Part shown: positions 35,354-44,105 of the stretch, piece after piece
Position numbering within the stretch: position 1 is the first letter of the stretch
Layout: each line of letters begins with the position of its first letter
NCBI RefSeq assembly: GCF_003710865.1
Contig: NZ_RHHO01000008.1
Coordinates: 1-64,000, forward strand
Source: Brevibacillus borstelensis
GTDB taxonomy: Bacteria; Bacillota; Bacilli; Brevibacillales; Brevibacillaceae
Direction: 5' to 3'
Length of the DNA: 64,000 bases
The notes under the pieces: generated by a model
What the model saw: the letters and a program-made list of their open reading frames with translations, nothing else
Told to the model about the DNA's origin: nothing
The model's database searches: none
Position numbers and translations under genes: made by a program

Positions 35354-35386
35354 AAAAGCGGAGAATGCTTGCCGCATCCTCCGCCT
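35354..35386 (-). terminator. Terminator of the 113-residue gene
   Basis: Minus strand GGCGGAG, loop, CTCCGC and T6, beyond the 21-bp repeats. Confidence 0.7.
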
Positions 35387-35421
35387 TCTTGTGCGCTCAG
35401 TTGCTTCCGGGGTTTCCCCTC

Positions 35422-35526
35422 GGTTTGCTTACACTTCCTTGCTATTTGCTTACACTGCTTTGCATCTTGCCTACACCGCTTCGCAATTTGCTTATGCGGC
35501 TTCACAATTTGCTTATACGGCTTCGT
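35422..35526. repeat. Five tandem 21-bp degenerate repeats
   Basis: Units start exactly every 21 bases (35422, 35443, 35464, 35485, 35506) with consensus AATTTGCTTACACGGCTTCGC. The last unit includes the final codons and the stop of the minus-strand gene at 35513; the others lie downstream in its 3' UTR. Read on the minus strand they could encode seven-residue K-Q-I-A-K repeats if the stop were lost. Confidence 0.85.
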
Positions 35527-35854
35527 AAATCGTTTCGTAGCGCTTGCCGATTTCTTCGTCGGTCAGGCCTGCTTCACGCAGACGATTGATCAGAGCGGTC
35601 GCCCAGATTTCGCAGCGCTGTGCCATTTTGGCGTACTTCTTGGCTTCCTTGGTCTTGCGCTTGGAACGGTCTTCCCCGTTGGACTTCAGGTTGTCTAGGA
35701 TGAACAGCATATGCATGGTGTCGTCCTCGCCCAGGCCGGTCCAGTTGTCGTTCAGGAACGCTGTCACCTTTTTATAGTAACCGTCAAACTCTTCAAAGGA
35801 AATTTCCGTGTCCATATTCAAGTATTCCTTCATTTTGTCAAACAGCTCTTGCAT
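35513..35854 (-). CDS. Conserved hypothetical helical protein
   Basis: A 113-residue soluble, mostly helical protein with an acidic N-terminal half and a basic stretch SKRKTKEAKKYAKMAQRC in the middle. RBS GGGAGTTGTGACGGAGG-like. No family is recognised. The 3' end of the gene is itself the first unit of a 21-bp tandem repeat that continues past the stop. Confidence 0.6.
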   Translation of the reverse strand: MQELFDKMKEYLNMDTEISFEEFDGYYKKVTAFLNDNWTGLGEDDTMHMLFILDNLKSNGEDRSKRKTKEAKKYAKMAQRCEIWATALINRLREAGLTDEEIGKRYETIYEAV

Positions 35855-35924
35855 CCTCCGTCACAACTCCCTCAATTTTCTCTGCCCTATTATAGCAAAA
35901 AGAGAGAGCGCACGAAAGCTGGCA

Positions 35925-37625
35925 TTACTTGTCAAGCTGGATGGGAACTTCCCAATTGAGGTCGCGGTACTGACGTTCCTGAATGCCGTAGGTGATGGTC
36001 AGCTCCTTCGGCTGCTTCTCGAGGCCGCTTATGAATAGAGCACTCTTGATTTGCACGCGTCCGTCTTTGTCGCGGGTATACTCTCCGTCGCCGTTGTCCA
36101 TGCTCATACGGTATACGTTGCCTTTGTCGTCTGTTGCCTTCCAATCGGTAATATATACGATGTCATTCGGCAGGGTTGCTTCAAACTCGATGATTCCGCC
36201 TTTGCCACGAGACTCGTGCCTTCCGAACCTCTCCTTTTCTTCCGTCGTCTTCAGGTGGAATTTGCTGAATGTAAAGGTGCTTCCGCTGTTTTTAACCGTC
36301 ACCGGCTGTTTGCTTAATTCATCGAGAGAAATCTTGGCCTCAAAGGACGCCGGTTCATTCAGATAAATCGAGTGAAGCTTGAAGGTCAGCTTTTCATGGC
36401 CTGTAAACGGTGCAAAACCGTCCCACCACACCCTTCCTTGTCCTTCGCCTTTTCCTTTGCCTTTGCTGGTGTTGCGCACCTCATTTTTTCTAATGCCGTT
36501 CAAGGTTTCGAACATGGTATCATCCCGACCTGCGATCAGATTCCCCTTTTCGTCAAGAATTTCATAGGCCAGACCGTAATCAGTCAAGTAGTACTGCATC
36601 AGTTCTCCAGGAGTTAACCGCATTTCCTTCCTGGGCCCCTCAGGCGCATCATTCCAGCCTTTCTCCTCGATCAGCTTCCTATACTCCTTGTTTTTCTGTT
36701 CGTTCCAAGCCGTCTCTAGGGTAAGCAGACTGGCGCTGGGAACGGTCATGATGTTATCCAGCTTGATGACGACCCCCTGCGGCGAAGTATACTCCTGATT
36801 GATCACTACCGTTTTCGCCACTTCTTTAGCCTTTTTCATATCGATGGGAATATCGAGCTTCCACGAGCCTTCGGTGTCCATGATTTTATTGAACTCAACG
36901 CCGACCGTAAGCTCGTCTGGCACTTTCTCTACTGAGTCAAATATGTCATACAAATCCTGTCTGACAAGCATGTAATCCCCGTATTTCCCACGTGCCCAGC
37001 CATCTCCCTCGGGATTCAGGTCGTTGCCGGCCTTGTCTGTAAGCGTAAAGCTCTCTTCGTAATTGCCCGCCTTGAAATCCAGCTTCTTTCCATCCTTATC
37101 GACAATCTCAAAGATCAGGGCAATGCGCGTCGGATCGGCGAGCACTTCCTTGACGGTCACGGTGTAGCCTTTATCCGTTACCTGCTTGTTGATTTGCTGG
37201 GCGTAGCCCTCGACCGCTGCTTGTTTCAAGCCCCCGTCCACATCTTTAACAGTATTGAACAAACTGTTTACGTAATTGGCAAACGTCGGCGAAACCATCG
37301 TTCCGAATGTAACGGCAGCCGTAAGACCGGCTACGGCAATCGCTGTCTTCTTCATAATATCCATGCTCCTTTTTTTCCACGTTTTTCTTTTGTTCCTGCT
37401 TTTCTCTTGCCTGGCAATATCCTCCATGACCAGCTCTGTAAAGCGAGGAGAGAGCAGCTCCTCTGCCAGCAGTTCTTCCGCTTCTGGCGTACCCTCCATG
37501 ATGTGAGCCAATTCTTCCTGACAAGGGATGCATAGATCGACATGCTGCTCCAGCCTGGCTGATTCCAGCGGGGAGAGCTTCCCGTCGAAATACGGCTTCA
37601 ACTGGTCAGATTTGTGACATTTCAT
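35925..37625 (-). CDS. DUF4179 anti-sigma factor with zinc-finger N-terminus (copy 1)
   Basis: A 566-residue protein. Residues 1-45 form an anti-sigma zinc finger (LEQHVDLCIPCQEEL, H-X3-C-X2-C pattern); one helix at about 92-112 (KKTAIAVAGLTAAVTFGTMVS) spans the membrane; the rest is extracellular: a DUF4179 domain and further beta-rich domains. It overlaps the sigma gene start-to-stop by 20 bases, so the two are co-translated and should work as a pair: the cytoplasmic finger holds the sigma factor until the outer domain senses stress. RBS AAAGGGGGG. The long paralogue lies at 38674. Confidence 0.88.
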   Translation of the reverse strand: MKCHKSDQLKPYFDGKLSPLESARLEQHVDLCIPCQEELAHIMEGTPEAEELLAEELLSPRFTELVMEDIARQEKSRNKRKTWKKRSMDIMKKTAIAVAGLTAAVTFGTMVSPTFANYVNSLFNTVKDVDGGLKQAAVEGYAQQINKQVTDKGYTVTVKEVLADPTRIALIFEIVDKDGKKLDFKAGNYEESFTLTDKAGNDLNPEGDGWARGKYGDYMLVRQDLYDIFDSVEKVPDELTVGVEFNKIMDTEGSWKLDIPIDMKKAKEVAKTVVINQEYTSPQGVVIKLDNIMTVPSASLLTLETAWNEQKNKEYRKLIEEKGWNDAPEGPRKEMRLTPGELMQYYLTDYGLAYEILDEKGNLIAGRDDTMFETLNGIRKNEVRNTSKGKGKGEGQGRVWWDGFAPFTGHEKLTFKLHSIYLNEPASFEAKISLDELSKQPVTVKNSGSTFTFSKFHLKTTEEKERFGRHESRGKGGIIEFEATLPNDIVYITDWKATDDKGNVYRMSMDNGDGEYTRDKDGRVQIKSALFISGLEKQPKELTITYGIQERQYRDLNWEVPIQLDK

Positions 37626-38166
37626 ACAAGGAAGTCCCCCCTTTCTCCAAGCTCTCCCGCAGCTTCTTCTTCGCCCGGTGAATCCGCATCTGGACAGTCG
37701 TCATCGGAAGCGCCAGCGCCTCGCTGATCTCCTTGTAGCTGAGCTGGTCGATGTAGCGCAGCACGAACACTGACCGGTATTCCTCTTCCAAGTCCATAAT
37801 CCGGCGGAGAAGCACCTGTTTCTGCTCTTTTTGCAAGAAAGCTTCCTCCGGCGTCTCCATTTCGATCAGTTCCACTTCTTCGCCAGTGGTTTTAACGGTG
37901 CGCTTCCGCCGTCTGAGTTCATCCAGACAGTGGTTGGCAGCAACACGGTAGAGCCACGCTGAAAAATTGCGGTCCTGTTGAAACTTGCCTAGTTGGAAAT
38001 ACGCCTTCGTAAAAACCTCCTGGGCCAAATCCTGGGCATCCTGCTTCTGTCCAATCATCCGGTACAGGTAGGCAAATATTTTTCCTTTATACTTGTCGAC
38101 AAGTCGTGCATAGGCTTGCTGGTTTCCCCCTAGCACCAGACGAACGAGCTCGTTATCGTCCTGCAT
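37606..38166 (-). CDS. ECF RNA polymerase sigma factor (copy 1)
   Basis: A 186-residue ECF sigma factor. Region 2 shows YKGKIFAYLYRMIGQKQDAQDLAQEVFTKAY and FSAWLYRVAANHCLDELRRRKR; region 4 shows YIDQLSYKEISEALALPMTTVQMRIHRAKKKLRE. The style is that of the SigW/SigV group. AGGAGG precedes the ATG. Between RBS and promoter lies a hairpin shared with the second cassette. Confidence 0.92.
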   Translation of the reverse strand: MQDDNELVRLVLGGNQQAYARLVDKYKGKIFAYLYRMIGQKQDAQDLAQEVFTKAYFQLGKFQQDRNFSAWLYRVAANHCLDELRRRKRTVKTTGEEVELIEMETPEEAFLQKEQKQVLLRRIMDLEEEYRSVFVLRYIDQLSYKEISEALALPMTTVQMRIHRAKKKLRESLEKGGTSLYEMSQI

Positions 38167-38185
38167 GTTTTTCTTTTCCTCCTAT

Positions 38186-38220
38186 GCAAAAGGCTTGCTG
38201 CGCAGCGATTGCCTTTTTGC
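38186..38220 (-). promoter_or_regulatory. Conserved leader hairpin of sigma copy 1
   Basis: GCAAAAGGC (38186-38194) pairs with GCCTTTTTGC (38211-38220); the loop contains the palindrome GCTGCGCAGC. It lies about 20 bases before the start codon. The same arms and the same CTGCGCAG core occur before sigma copy 2. Confidence 0.6.
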
Positions 38221-38548
38221 CAAAACAGGTCTGCAAATTTTCCCTAACGGAAATGCCGCTGTTCCAGACGCCATTGTCCCGCTGGCTTCCGATAACCAAA
38301 TTGGCTGATCCCTTTTTGCATCCAGGTTATCGTCGCCGCTCCTCAGGCATGCGGCTGATACTGGCAGACTGTTTGGCTGTGTTCATGAAGTATAACGAAC
38401 GTTTTCATCCTTTTCTTTCAAATCTTAGGGAAATTTTTAGGGAGGCTCTTGAACGAGTATGCTTTCTGATGTTTTAACGTTAGGGGGGAGTAGGAGGATT
38501 ACAGCAGGTGGAGGCAGTTCGCTTGCCGGTGCGGAAAGACAATAACAA
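38221..38548. other. Intergenic, no gene seen
   Basis: Between the sigma copy 1 leader and the terminator of anti-sigma copy 2. I see no convincing ORF or RNA and no clean ECF-type -35/-10 pair, though the promoter of the first cassette must lie here. Confidence 0.5.
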
Positions 38549-38577
38549 AAAAAGAGGGACATCACGCCCTCTTTTTC
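38549..38577. terminator. Terminator after the second anti-sigma gene
   Basis: AAAAAGAGGG, ACATCACG loop, CCCTCTTTTTCG; about 100 bases beyond the anti-sigma stop. Confidence 0.75.
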
Positions 38578-38673
38578 GTCGAAATTTGATATTCACGCGG
38601 GAGGGGAGAAATTTTACAACTCCCCCCGCAATTTCGCTGCCCTATTCTTGCAAAAAGAGAGCGAAAGCTTGCC

Positions 38674-40407
38674 TTACTTGTCAAGCTGGATGGGTACTTC
38701 CCAGTTGACGTCGCGGTACTGGTGTTCCTGAATTCCGTAGCTGATCGTCAACTCCTTCGGCTGCTTTTCCAAGCCGTCTATGAACAGAGCGCTTTTAAAC
38801 TGCACGCGTCCGTCTTTGCCGCGGATGTACTCACCGTCGCTGTGGTCCATGCTCACACTGTATACGTTGCCTGCCTCGTCTTTTGCTTTCCAATCGGTGA
38901 TGTAGACGATGTCCTTTGGCAGGGTTGCCTCAAACTCGATGATCCCGCCTTTCCCCTCCGACTTGTACCCTCCGATCTTTTCCTCTGCTTCCGTTGTCTT
39001 CAGGTGGAATTTGCTAAAGGTAAAGGTGCTTCCGCTGTTTTCAACCGTCACCGGCTGCTTGTTCAATTCATCGAGGGCAATCTTGGCCTCGAAGGAAGCC
39101 GGTTCATTCAGATAGATCGAATGGAGCTTGAAGGTCAGCTTTTCATAGCCTGTAAACGGTGTAAATCCGTGCCACCACTCCATTGTTTGGCTATCGCCCT
39201 CTCCTCTTCCTGAACTTATGCTGTGTACGCTATTTTTTTCAATACCGTTCAAAGTCTTGAAAAACGTATCATCCCGACCGGCGATCCGCTTTCCCTTTTC
39301 GTCGAGAATTTCATACGCCAGATTATAGCTAGTCAAAAAGTCTTGCATAATCTCTCCAGGGGTTAACCGCATTTCCTTCCTTGGCTCCTCTGGCGCATCA
39401 TTCCAGCCTTTCTCCTCGATCAGCTTCCAATACTCCTTGTTTCTCTGCTCGTTCCAATGCGTCTCCAGGCTGAGCAGACTGGCGCTGGGCACGGTCATGA
39501 TGTTGTCCAGCTTGATGACGACTCCCTGCGGGGATGTGTACTCCTGATTGATCTCTATCGTTTTTGCCACTTCTTTTGCCTTCTTCATATCAATAGGGAT
39601 ATCCAGCTTCCATGATCCTTCGGTGCCCCGGATTTTATTGAACGCAAATCCAACCGTAAGCTCGTCAGGTACCTTCTCTGCACTGTCGAATACATCACGC
39701 AGGTTTTTGCTAATAAGCATGTAATCCCCGTATTTTCCCCATCTCCAGCCATCTCCCTCGGGATTCAGGTCTTTCCCGGCCTTGTCCGTAAGCGTAAATT
39801 CCCCACCGTATTCGCCTGCCTTAAAGTCAAGCTTCTTTCCATCTTTATCGACCATTTCAAAGATCAAAGCGATACGCGTCGGATCGGCGAGCACTTCCTT
39901 GACAGTTACAGTGATGCCTTTGTCTGTCACTTTCTTGCCTACTTCCTGTACGTAGCCTTCGGCCGCCGCATTTTTCATGCCGCCGTCCGCTTGATTTACG
40001 GTATTGAACAAACTGTTTACGTAATTGGCAAACGTCGGTGAAACCATCGTTCCGAATGTAACGGCAGCCGCAAGACCGGCTACGGTAATCGCTGTCTTCT
40101 TCATAATATCCATGCTCCTTTTCTTCCAATTGATTGGTTTATTCAAGGCAACCTGCATTCGTTCATCCTGCGCCTGAAAGGGAAATGGAAGATGCGCAAG
40201 CTTGTTTGCCACTTCCTCCGTGAACGCATCCGGCAACGGCGGGATGTCCCCCAAAACCCGGATCTCTCGCAGTTCTCCTCCGATCTTTTCCAACTCGCTT
40301 TGGCAATAGCTGCATTCTTCAACATGACGTTCTACCAGCAGGCTCTCCGAGTGAGGCAGGTCGTCGCTCAGATATGCCTTCAGTTGATTAGACTTCACGC
40401 ACCTCAA
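38674..40407 (-). CDS. DUF4179 anti-sigma factor with zinc-finger N-terminus (copy 2)
   Basis: A 577-residue paralogue of the protein at 35925, very similar through the membrane helix and the whole outer part, but with a longer, different linker after the zinc finger (RHVEECSYCQSEL). I prefer the TTG at 40407, which aligns R-C-V-K-S-N-Q-L with K-C-H-K-S-D-Q-L of copy 1; it follows AAAGGTGG. A GTG at 40419 is possible. It overlaps its sigma gene. Even the 3' flank resembles that of copy 1, which points to tandem duplication. Confidence 0.87.
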   Translation of the reverse strand: MRCVKSNQLKAYLSDDLPHSESLLVERHVEECSYCQSELEKIGGELREIRVLGDIPPLPDAFTEEVANKLAHLPFPFQAQDERMQVALNKPINWKKRSMDIMKKTAITVAGLAAAVTFGTMVSPTFANYVNSLFNTVNQADGGMKNAAAEGYVQEVGKKVTDKGITVTVKEVLADPTRIALIFEMVDKDGKKLDFKAGEYGGEFTLTDKAGKDLNPEGDGWRWGKYGDYMLISKNLRDVFDSAEKVPDELTVGFAFNKIRGTEGSWKLDIPIDMKKAKEVAKTIEINQEYTSPQGVVIKLDNIMTVPSASLLSLETHWNEQRNKEYWKLIEEKGWNDAPEEPRKEMRLTPGEIMQDFLTSYNLAYEILDEKGKRIAGRDDTFFKTLNGIEKNSVHSISSGRGEGDSQTMEWWHGFTPFTGYEKLTFKLHSIYLNEPASFEAKIALDELNKQPVTVENSGSTFTFSKFHLKTTEAEEKIGGYKSEGKGGIIEFEATLPKDIVYITDWKAKDEAGNVYSVSMDHSDGEYIRGKDGRVQFKSALFIDGLEKQPKELTISYGIQEHQYRDVNWEVPIQLDK

Positions 40408-40951
40408 CAGGACCACCACCTTTCACGGGAATCATATACTGTCGCAATTTTTTATGTGCCCGAAAAATCCGCATCTGCACCGTCGTTACCGGAATGGACA
40501 GGACTTCTGCAATTTCCTTGTAGCTTAGCTGCTCTACATAACGAAGGAGCAAAATGACCCGATGATCGTCCTCCAGTGCCAGCAGTTTCTCGTGCAGCAC
40601 TTCATGTTGCTCTTTGGCCAGCAAAATTCGTTCAGGTGTATTCTCATGAACCAGTTCGCTTTCTTCCGCTGTTGTCGCAGGCAGGCGCTTTCGCTTTCGC
40701 AGCTCATCCAGACAATGATTGGCGGCAATCCGAAACAGCCAGGCAGAAAAGCGGAAGTCCGGCCGATAATCGCCAATTTTGCAATACGCCTTGATAAATA
40801 CCTCCTGCGTCAAGTCCTGAGCATCCTGCGAGTGGCCGATCATTCTGTACAGAAATGCGTAGATTTTCCCTTTATAGCGCTCGACAATCTCTGTGTACGC
40901 CTGTTTGTTTCCCCTTCGAAGCTGTTCGATCAGCTCCCATTCCTCCTGCAT
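40388..40951 (-). CDS. ECF RNA polymerase sigma factor (copy 2)
   Basis: A 187-residue ECF sigma factor, paralogous to the one at 37606: YKGKIYAFLYRMIGHSQDAQDLTQEVF in region 2 and QLSYKEIAEVLSIPVTTVQMRIFRAHKKLRQ in region 4. GGGAGG stands 8 bases before the ATG. Its C-terminus differs and overlaps the anti-sigma start. Divergence from copy 1 is strongest in region 4 and the linker, so the two may read different promoters. Confidence 0.92.
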   Translation of the reverse strand: MQEEWELIEQLRRGNKQAYTEIVERYKGKIYAFLYRMIGHSQDAQDLTQEVFIKAYCKIGDYRPDFRFSAWLFRIAANHCLDELRKRKRLPATTAEESELVHENTPERILLAKEQHEVLHEKLLALEDDHRVILLLRYVEQLSYKEIAEVLSIPVTTVQMRIFRAHKKLRQYMIPVKGGGPVEVREV

Positions 40952-40967
40952 GTGGTATCCTCCCATC

Positions 40968-41001
40968 CAAAAAGGTGACTGCGCAGTTTTTAGCCTTTTT
41001 G
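40968..41001 (-). promoter_or_regulatory. Conserved leader hairpin of sigma copy 2
   Basis: CAAAAAGG (40968-40975) pairs perfectly with CCTTTTTG (40994-41001); CTGCGCAG (40979-40986) sits in the loop, as in the hairpin before sigma copy 1. Confidence 0.6.
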
Positions 41002-41207
41002 TCTGTTCATCAGCTATAACGGATAAACCGGCATTATCTTTCTCCCTATTTCCATCATTTTTTTCTGCAATGGATCAAATAAGTACGAAACAGCTTCCTC
41101 CCTCCCGAGGAAAAAGCCATTCTTGCCCTGCCTGCTTGCCAAGCTTGGGTCAGAGGGCTGAGACAAGGTATAATAGAATCATCACAAAGTAAGGAGAGCT
41201 GCACCCC

Positions 41208-42764
41208 ATGAAGTCACCTGGCAAGCATCAGAATAACACTCGTCCCAGAAATGATAAACAACCGGACGCAAAACTCGCGGTCGGCCAGCAGATGACCCTG
41301 ACGATCAAAAGTCTGGGCATCAACGGAGAAGGCATCGGCTATTTCAAGCGAAAAATTGTGTTCGTAGAAAAGGCGCTGCCAGGTGAGGTAGTCCATGCAG
41401 AGGTAACCGAGGTAAAGGAAAAATACGCAGTCGCCAAGCTGCTGCGTGTCGTAGAAAAATCGCCGGCTCGCGTCGAACCGCCCTGTCCCGTGTATGAACA
41501 GTGCGGCGGATGCAGCCTCCAGCATATGGACTATCAGGCACAGCTCGCCTCCAAACAGGAGCTGGTCATCGAATCGCTGCGAAAGTACGCCCGTCTGGAA
41601 AATCCCCCGGTAGCCCCGACAATCGGTATGGACAACCCTTGGGGCTACCGCAACAAGGCACAGTTTCAGGTCGGCAGACAGGACGGAAAGCTGGTGGCCG
41701 GACTGTATCAGACCGGGTCTCATCAGCTTGTGGACCTGGAGACCTGCCAGGTGCAGCACGAAGCTACTACGACCATTGTTCGCACGGCAAAAAAGGTCAT
41801 CGAGGAACTGGGAATCCCCGTCTACGATGAACGGAAGCGGACGGGCGTGATCCGGACGGTGGTGGCACGTGTGGCGTTTGCCACCGGTGAAACGCAGCTG
41901 ACGCTTGTGACGGCCACACCTGACATTCCGCGAGTCAAGGAGCTCATCCTCGAGCTGCGGACGCGCCTGCCTGAGCTGGTCAGCATCGTGCAGAACGTCA
42001 ATCCGAAAAAGACTTCGGTCATCTTTGGCGATACGACCCGCGAGCTGTGGGGGCGGCCGTCCATCGCCGAAAAGCTGGGCGAGCTTTCGTTTGACCTGTC
42101 GGCCCGGGCCTTTTTTCAGCTGAATCCGGAGCAGACCCGCAAGCTGTACGACGAAGTAAAAAAAGCCGCCGGACTGACCGGCAGCGAGCTTTTGCTGGAT
42201 TTATACTGCGGGACGGGAACGATCTCGCTTTGGCTGGCCCCGTATGCACGTGAGGTTCGGGGTATTGAGCTGATCCCCGAGGCGGTGGAGGATGCCCGGA
42301 CAAACGCCGAGCGCAACCGGGCCCAGAACGTACAGTTTCATGTAGGCCGCGCCGAGGTGCTGATGCCCAAGTGGGCCAAGCAAGGGATAAAGCCGGACGT
42401 CGTCGTGGTGGACCCGCCTCGAACGGGGCTGGACGACGCTTTGATCCGTTCGCTGCTGGAGGTACAGCCGAAGAAGCTTGTTTATGTATCCTGCAATCCG
42501 TCTACACTGGCGAAGGATATTGCCAAGCTGTTGGCCGAGTATGAGCTGGTGCAGGTGCAGCCGGTGGATATGTTTCCGCATACGGCGCATGTGGAGGCGG
42601 TATCGCTGTTGGTGAGAAAGAACAAGAAAATCGGAGATGGATCGGCGGGAAAATGCAGAGGGGGAACCAGCGTCAAAATATCAAAGGAGGCAAAATATGA
42701 TGAAAATCATTGTCACCAGCATATTCGTAGACGACCAAGACAAGGCACTCGAGTTTTATACTGA
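41208..42764 (+). CDS. rlmD: 23S rRNA (uracil-5-)-methyltransferase, RlmD/RlmCD type
   Basis: A 518-residue TrmA/RumA-family enzyme: N-terminal TRAM domain (about 24-80), Fe-S cysteines in CPVYEQCGGCSLQH, SAM motif LLDLYCGTGTISLWLA, catalytic Cys in VYVSCNPSTLAKDI and the general base Glu in HTAHVEAVSLL. It forms 5-methyluridine in 23S rRNA. Homologues end shortly after VSLLVRK; here about 45 extra residues without family likeness follow and run 68 bases into the next gene. RBS AAGGAGAGC. Confidence 0.92.
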   Translation: MKSPGKHQNNTRPRNDKQPDAKLAVGQQMTLTIKSLGINGEGIGYFKRKIVFVEKALPGEVVHAEVTEVKEKYAVAKLLRVVEKSPARVEPPCPVYEQCGGCSLQHMDYQAQLASKQELVIESLRKYARLENPPVAPTIGMDNPWGYRNKAQFQVGRQDGKLVAGLYQTGSHQLVDLETCQVQHEATTTIVRTAKKVIEELGIPVYDERKRTGVIRTVVARVAFATGETQLTLVTATPDIPRVKELILELRTRLPELVSIVQNVNPKKTSVIFGDTTRELWGRPSIAEKLGELSFDLSARAFFQLNPEQTRKLYDEVKKAAGLTGSELLLDLYCGTGTISLWLAPYAREVRGIELIPEAVEDARTNAERNRAQNVQFHVGRAEVLMPKWAKQGIKPDVVVVDPPRTGLDDALIRSLLEVQPKKLVYVSCNPSTLAKDIAKLLAEYELVQVQPVDMFPHTAHVEAVSLLVRKNKKIGDGSAGKCRGGTSVKISKEAKYDENHCHQHIRRRPRQGTRVLY

Positions 42765-43083
42765 AAAGCTGGGCTTTGTAAAAAAGCATGACGTTCCCGC
42801 AGGAGAATTTAGATGGATAACGCTTGTTTCTGCCGAAGAACAAGACGGTACCGAGCTTGTACTCGAACCGAACAACCACCCTGCCGCCAAAGAGTATCAA
42901 CAGAGGTTATTAGCCGATGGCATTCCAGCAACGATGTTTGGCGTTGCCGATATTCAAAAAGAGTACGAACGATTAATCGCCAAAGGCGTAACGTTTACAA
43001 TGGAACCGACAAAAATGGGCGAAGTCACAATAGCTGTCTTCGACGATACATGCGGCAACCTGATTCAAATCTTGCAGCAGTAA
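42697..43083 (+). CDS. VOC family protein (glyoxalase/bleomycin-resistance fold)
   Basis: A 128-residue vicinal-oxygen-chelate protein with two beta-alpha-beta-beta-beta modules: ITSIFVDDQDKALEFYTEKLGFVKKHD opens the first and GVADIQKEYERLIAKGVTF the second; the C-terminal FDDTCGNLIQILQ closes the metal or ligand site. AAAGGAGG lies before the ATG. It starts inside the 3' end of rlmD. Confidence 0.85.
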   Translation: MMKIIVTSIFVDDQDKALEFYTEKLGFVKKHDVPAGEFRWITLVSAEEQDGTELVLEPNNHPAAKEYQQRLLADGIPATMFGVADIQKEYERLIAKGVTFTMEPTKMGEVTIAVFDDTCGNLIQILQQ

Positions 43084-43306
43084 CTCCATGACGAAGTGAC
43101 CTAGTTCTTAACAACTTTACGGGTAAGTTTGGTGAAGTGTTTTTTGCAACCGAAAGCAGTATGCAGAACCACTCTCAATAAAGCTGATGGCTCGGTGAAC
43201 ATTCATCATAAATTCACCCCTACCCTCTTCTTTCGGCTTCATTTACAGTGACCGACACTCAAGCCATGTAGAGGCATCTGTGAGGCTTGCCTGATTTGAG
43301 AGCTGA

Positions 43307-43354
43307 AAAATAGGAAAGCACTCCAGCCGTGTACGCTCTCGTGCTTTCCTATCA
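43307..43354. terminator. Bidirectional terminator with 12-bp stem
   Basis: ATAGGAAAGCAC, 18-base loop, GTGCTTTCCTAT. The 220 bases between the VOC stop and this hairpin hold nothing else I can identify. Confidence 0.65.
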
Positions 43355-43364
43355 AACGTAAATA

Positions 43365-43946
43365 TTATGAGGGGAAGTAGCCCTTTTTAAATATTTCGTA
43401 CCATTCATTCAATTCATCGCCTTCTAATACACCCAATCTCTCCAGGATATGCCTTGAAAACTCCAATGCACCGCTCCCATTCGCAGTGATGAGATTCTCG
43501 TCACGGACAGACTGCGCATCTACATAATGCTGATCCCCTCTGTAGTTCGGAGCTCCTTGCTTCAAATAAGGCAACGTATTGCCTGTATGTTTATGATTAT
43601 CCAAATATCCGTGGTTTCCCAAGAAAGTGGTCGCATCGCAGATCGCCGCGACAGGAATATCCTTGCTCACACAATAGTCAACGATTACTTTTGCTTGCTG
43701 ATTCTTTGCTTCTCTCCATCCCGTTCCACCAGGGATGATCAACATTGCGATATCGAGATTCGGATTGAATTCGCCTACGCTGTAATCAGGAAGGACTGTT
43801 AATCCCCCCATCGAAACCTTGGGCTCCCGATCAATCGCGATCGTCTTTACACGATATCCTGTTTCTGGCTTGTTCAGCTCTGAACTGACGTAGCTTGCCT
43901 CCCAATCAGCAAAACCATCCGTTATAAAAATCAACACTTCCTTCAA
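43365..43946 (-). CDS. DJ-1/PfpI family protein
   Basis: A 193-residue class I glutamine-amidotransferase-like protein. The nucleophile elbow is AAICDATTFLGNHGYLD with Cys at about residue 100 followed by the family's Gly/His region; LIIPGGTGW holds the conserved Gly/acid loop. Members act as chaperones, proteases or glyoxalase III-type hydrolases. RBS AGGGAGG-like. Monocistronic. Confidence 0.85.
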   Translation of the reverse strand: MKEVLIFITDGFADWEASYVSSELNKPETGYRVKTIAIDREPKVSMGGLTVLPDYSVGEFNPNLDIAMLIIPGGTGWREAKNQQAKVIVDYCVSKDIPVAAICDATTFLGNHGYLDNHKHTGNTLPYLKQGAPNYRGDQHYVDAQSVRDENLITANGSGALEFSRHILERLGVLEGDELNEWYEIFKKGYFPS

Positions 43947-44105
43947 AGTGATTCCCTCCTTGGTAAAGTTTTGTGCAACTTAATAGTAAACCAGCTTCAC
44001 TGACAAGCATGGTCAGGCAAGATAAGTTTTCTTTGAGCCGATATCATTCCTCTTTTCTAACACGATACTCCCTGTAACCTCCATACATGTGGAGTGCTGT
44101 AGTTG

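Noticed and set aside
35308-35505. Minus-strand frame of Lys/Gln heptads
   Set aside because: It translates the 21-bp 3' UTR repeats; no RBS, and it follows the stop of the real gene.
35422-35526. Possible CRISPR-like array
   Set aside because: Units are contiguous 21-mers without spacers.
38166-38480. Search for a SigW-type GAAAC/CGTA promoter before sigma copy 1
   Set aside because: A TGGAAC...CGTT pair exists, but with a spacing of 11 bases, too short for an ECF promoter.
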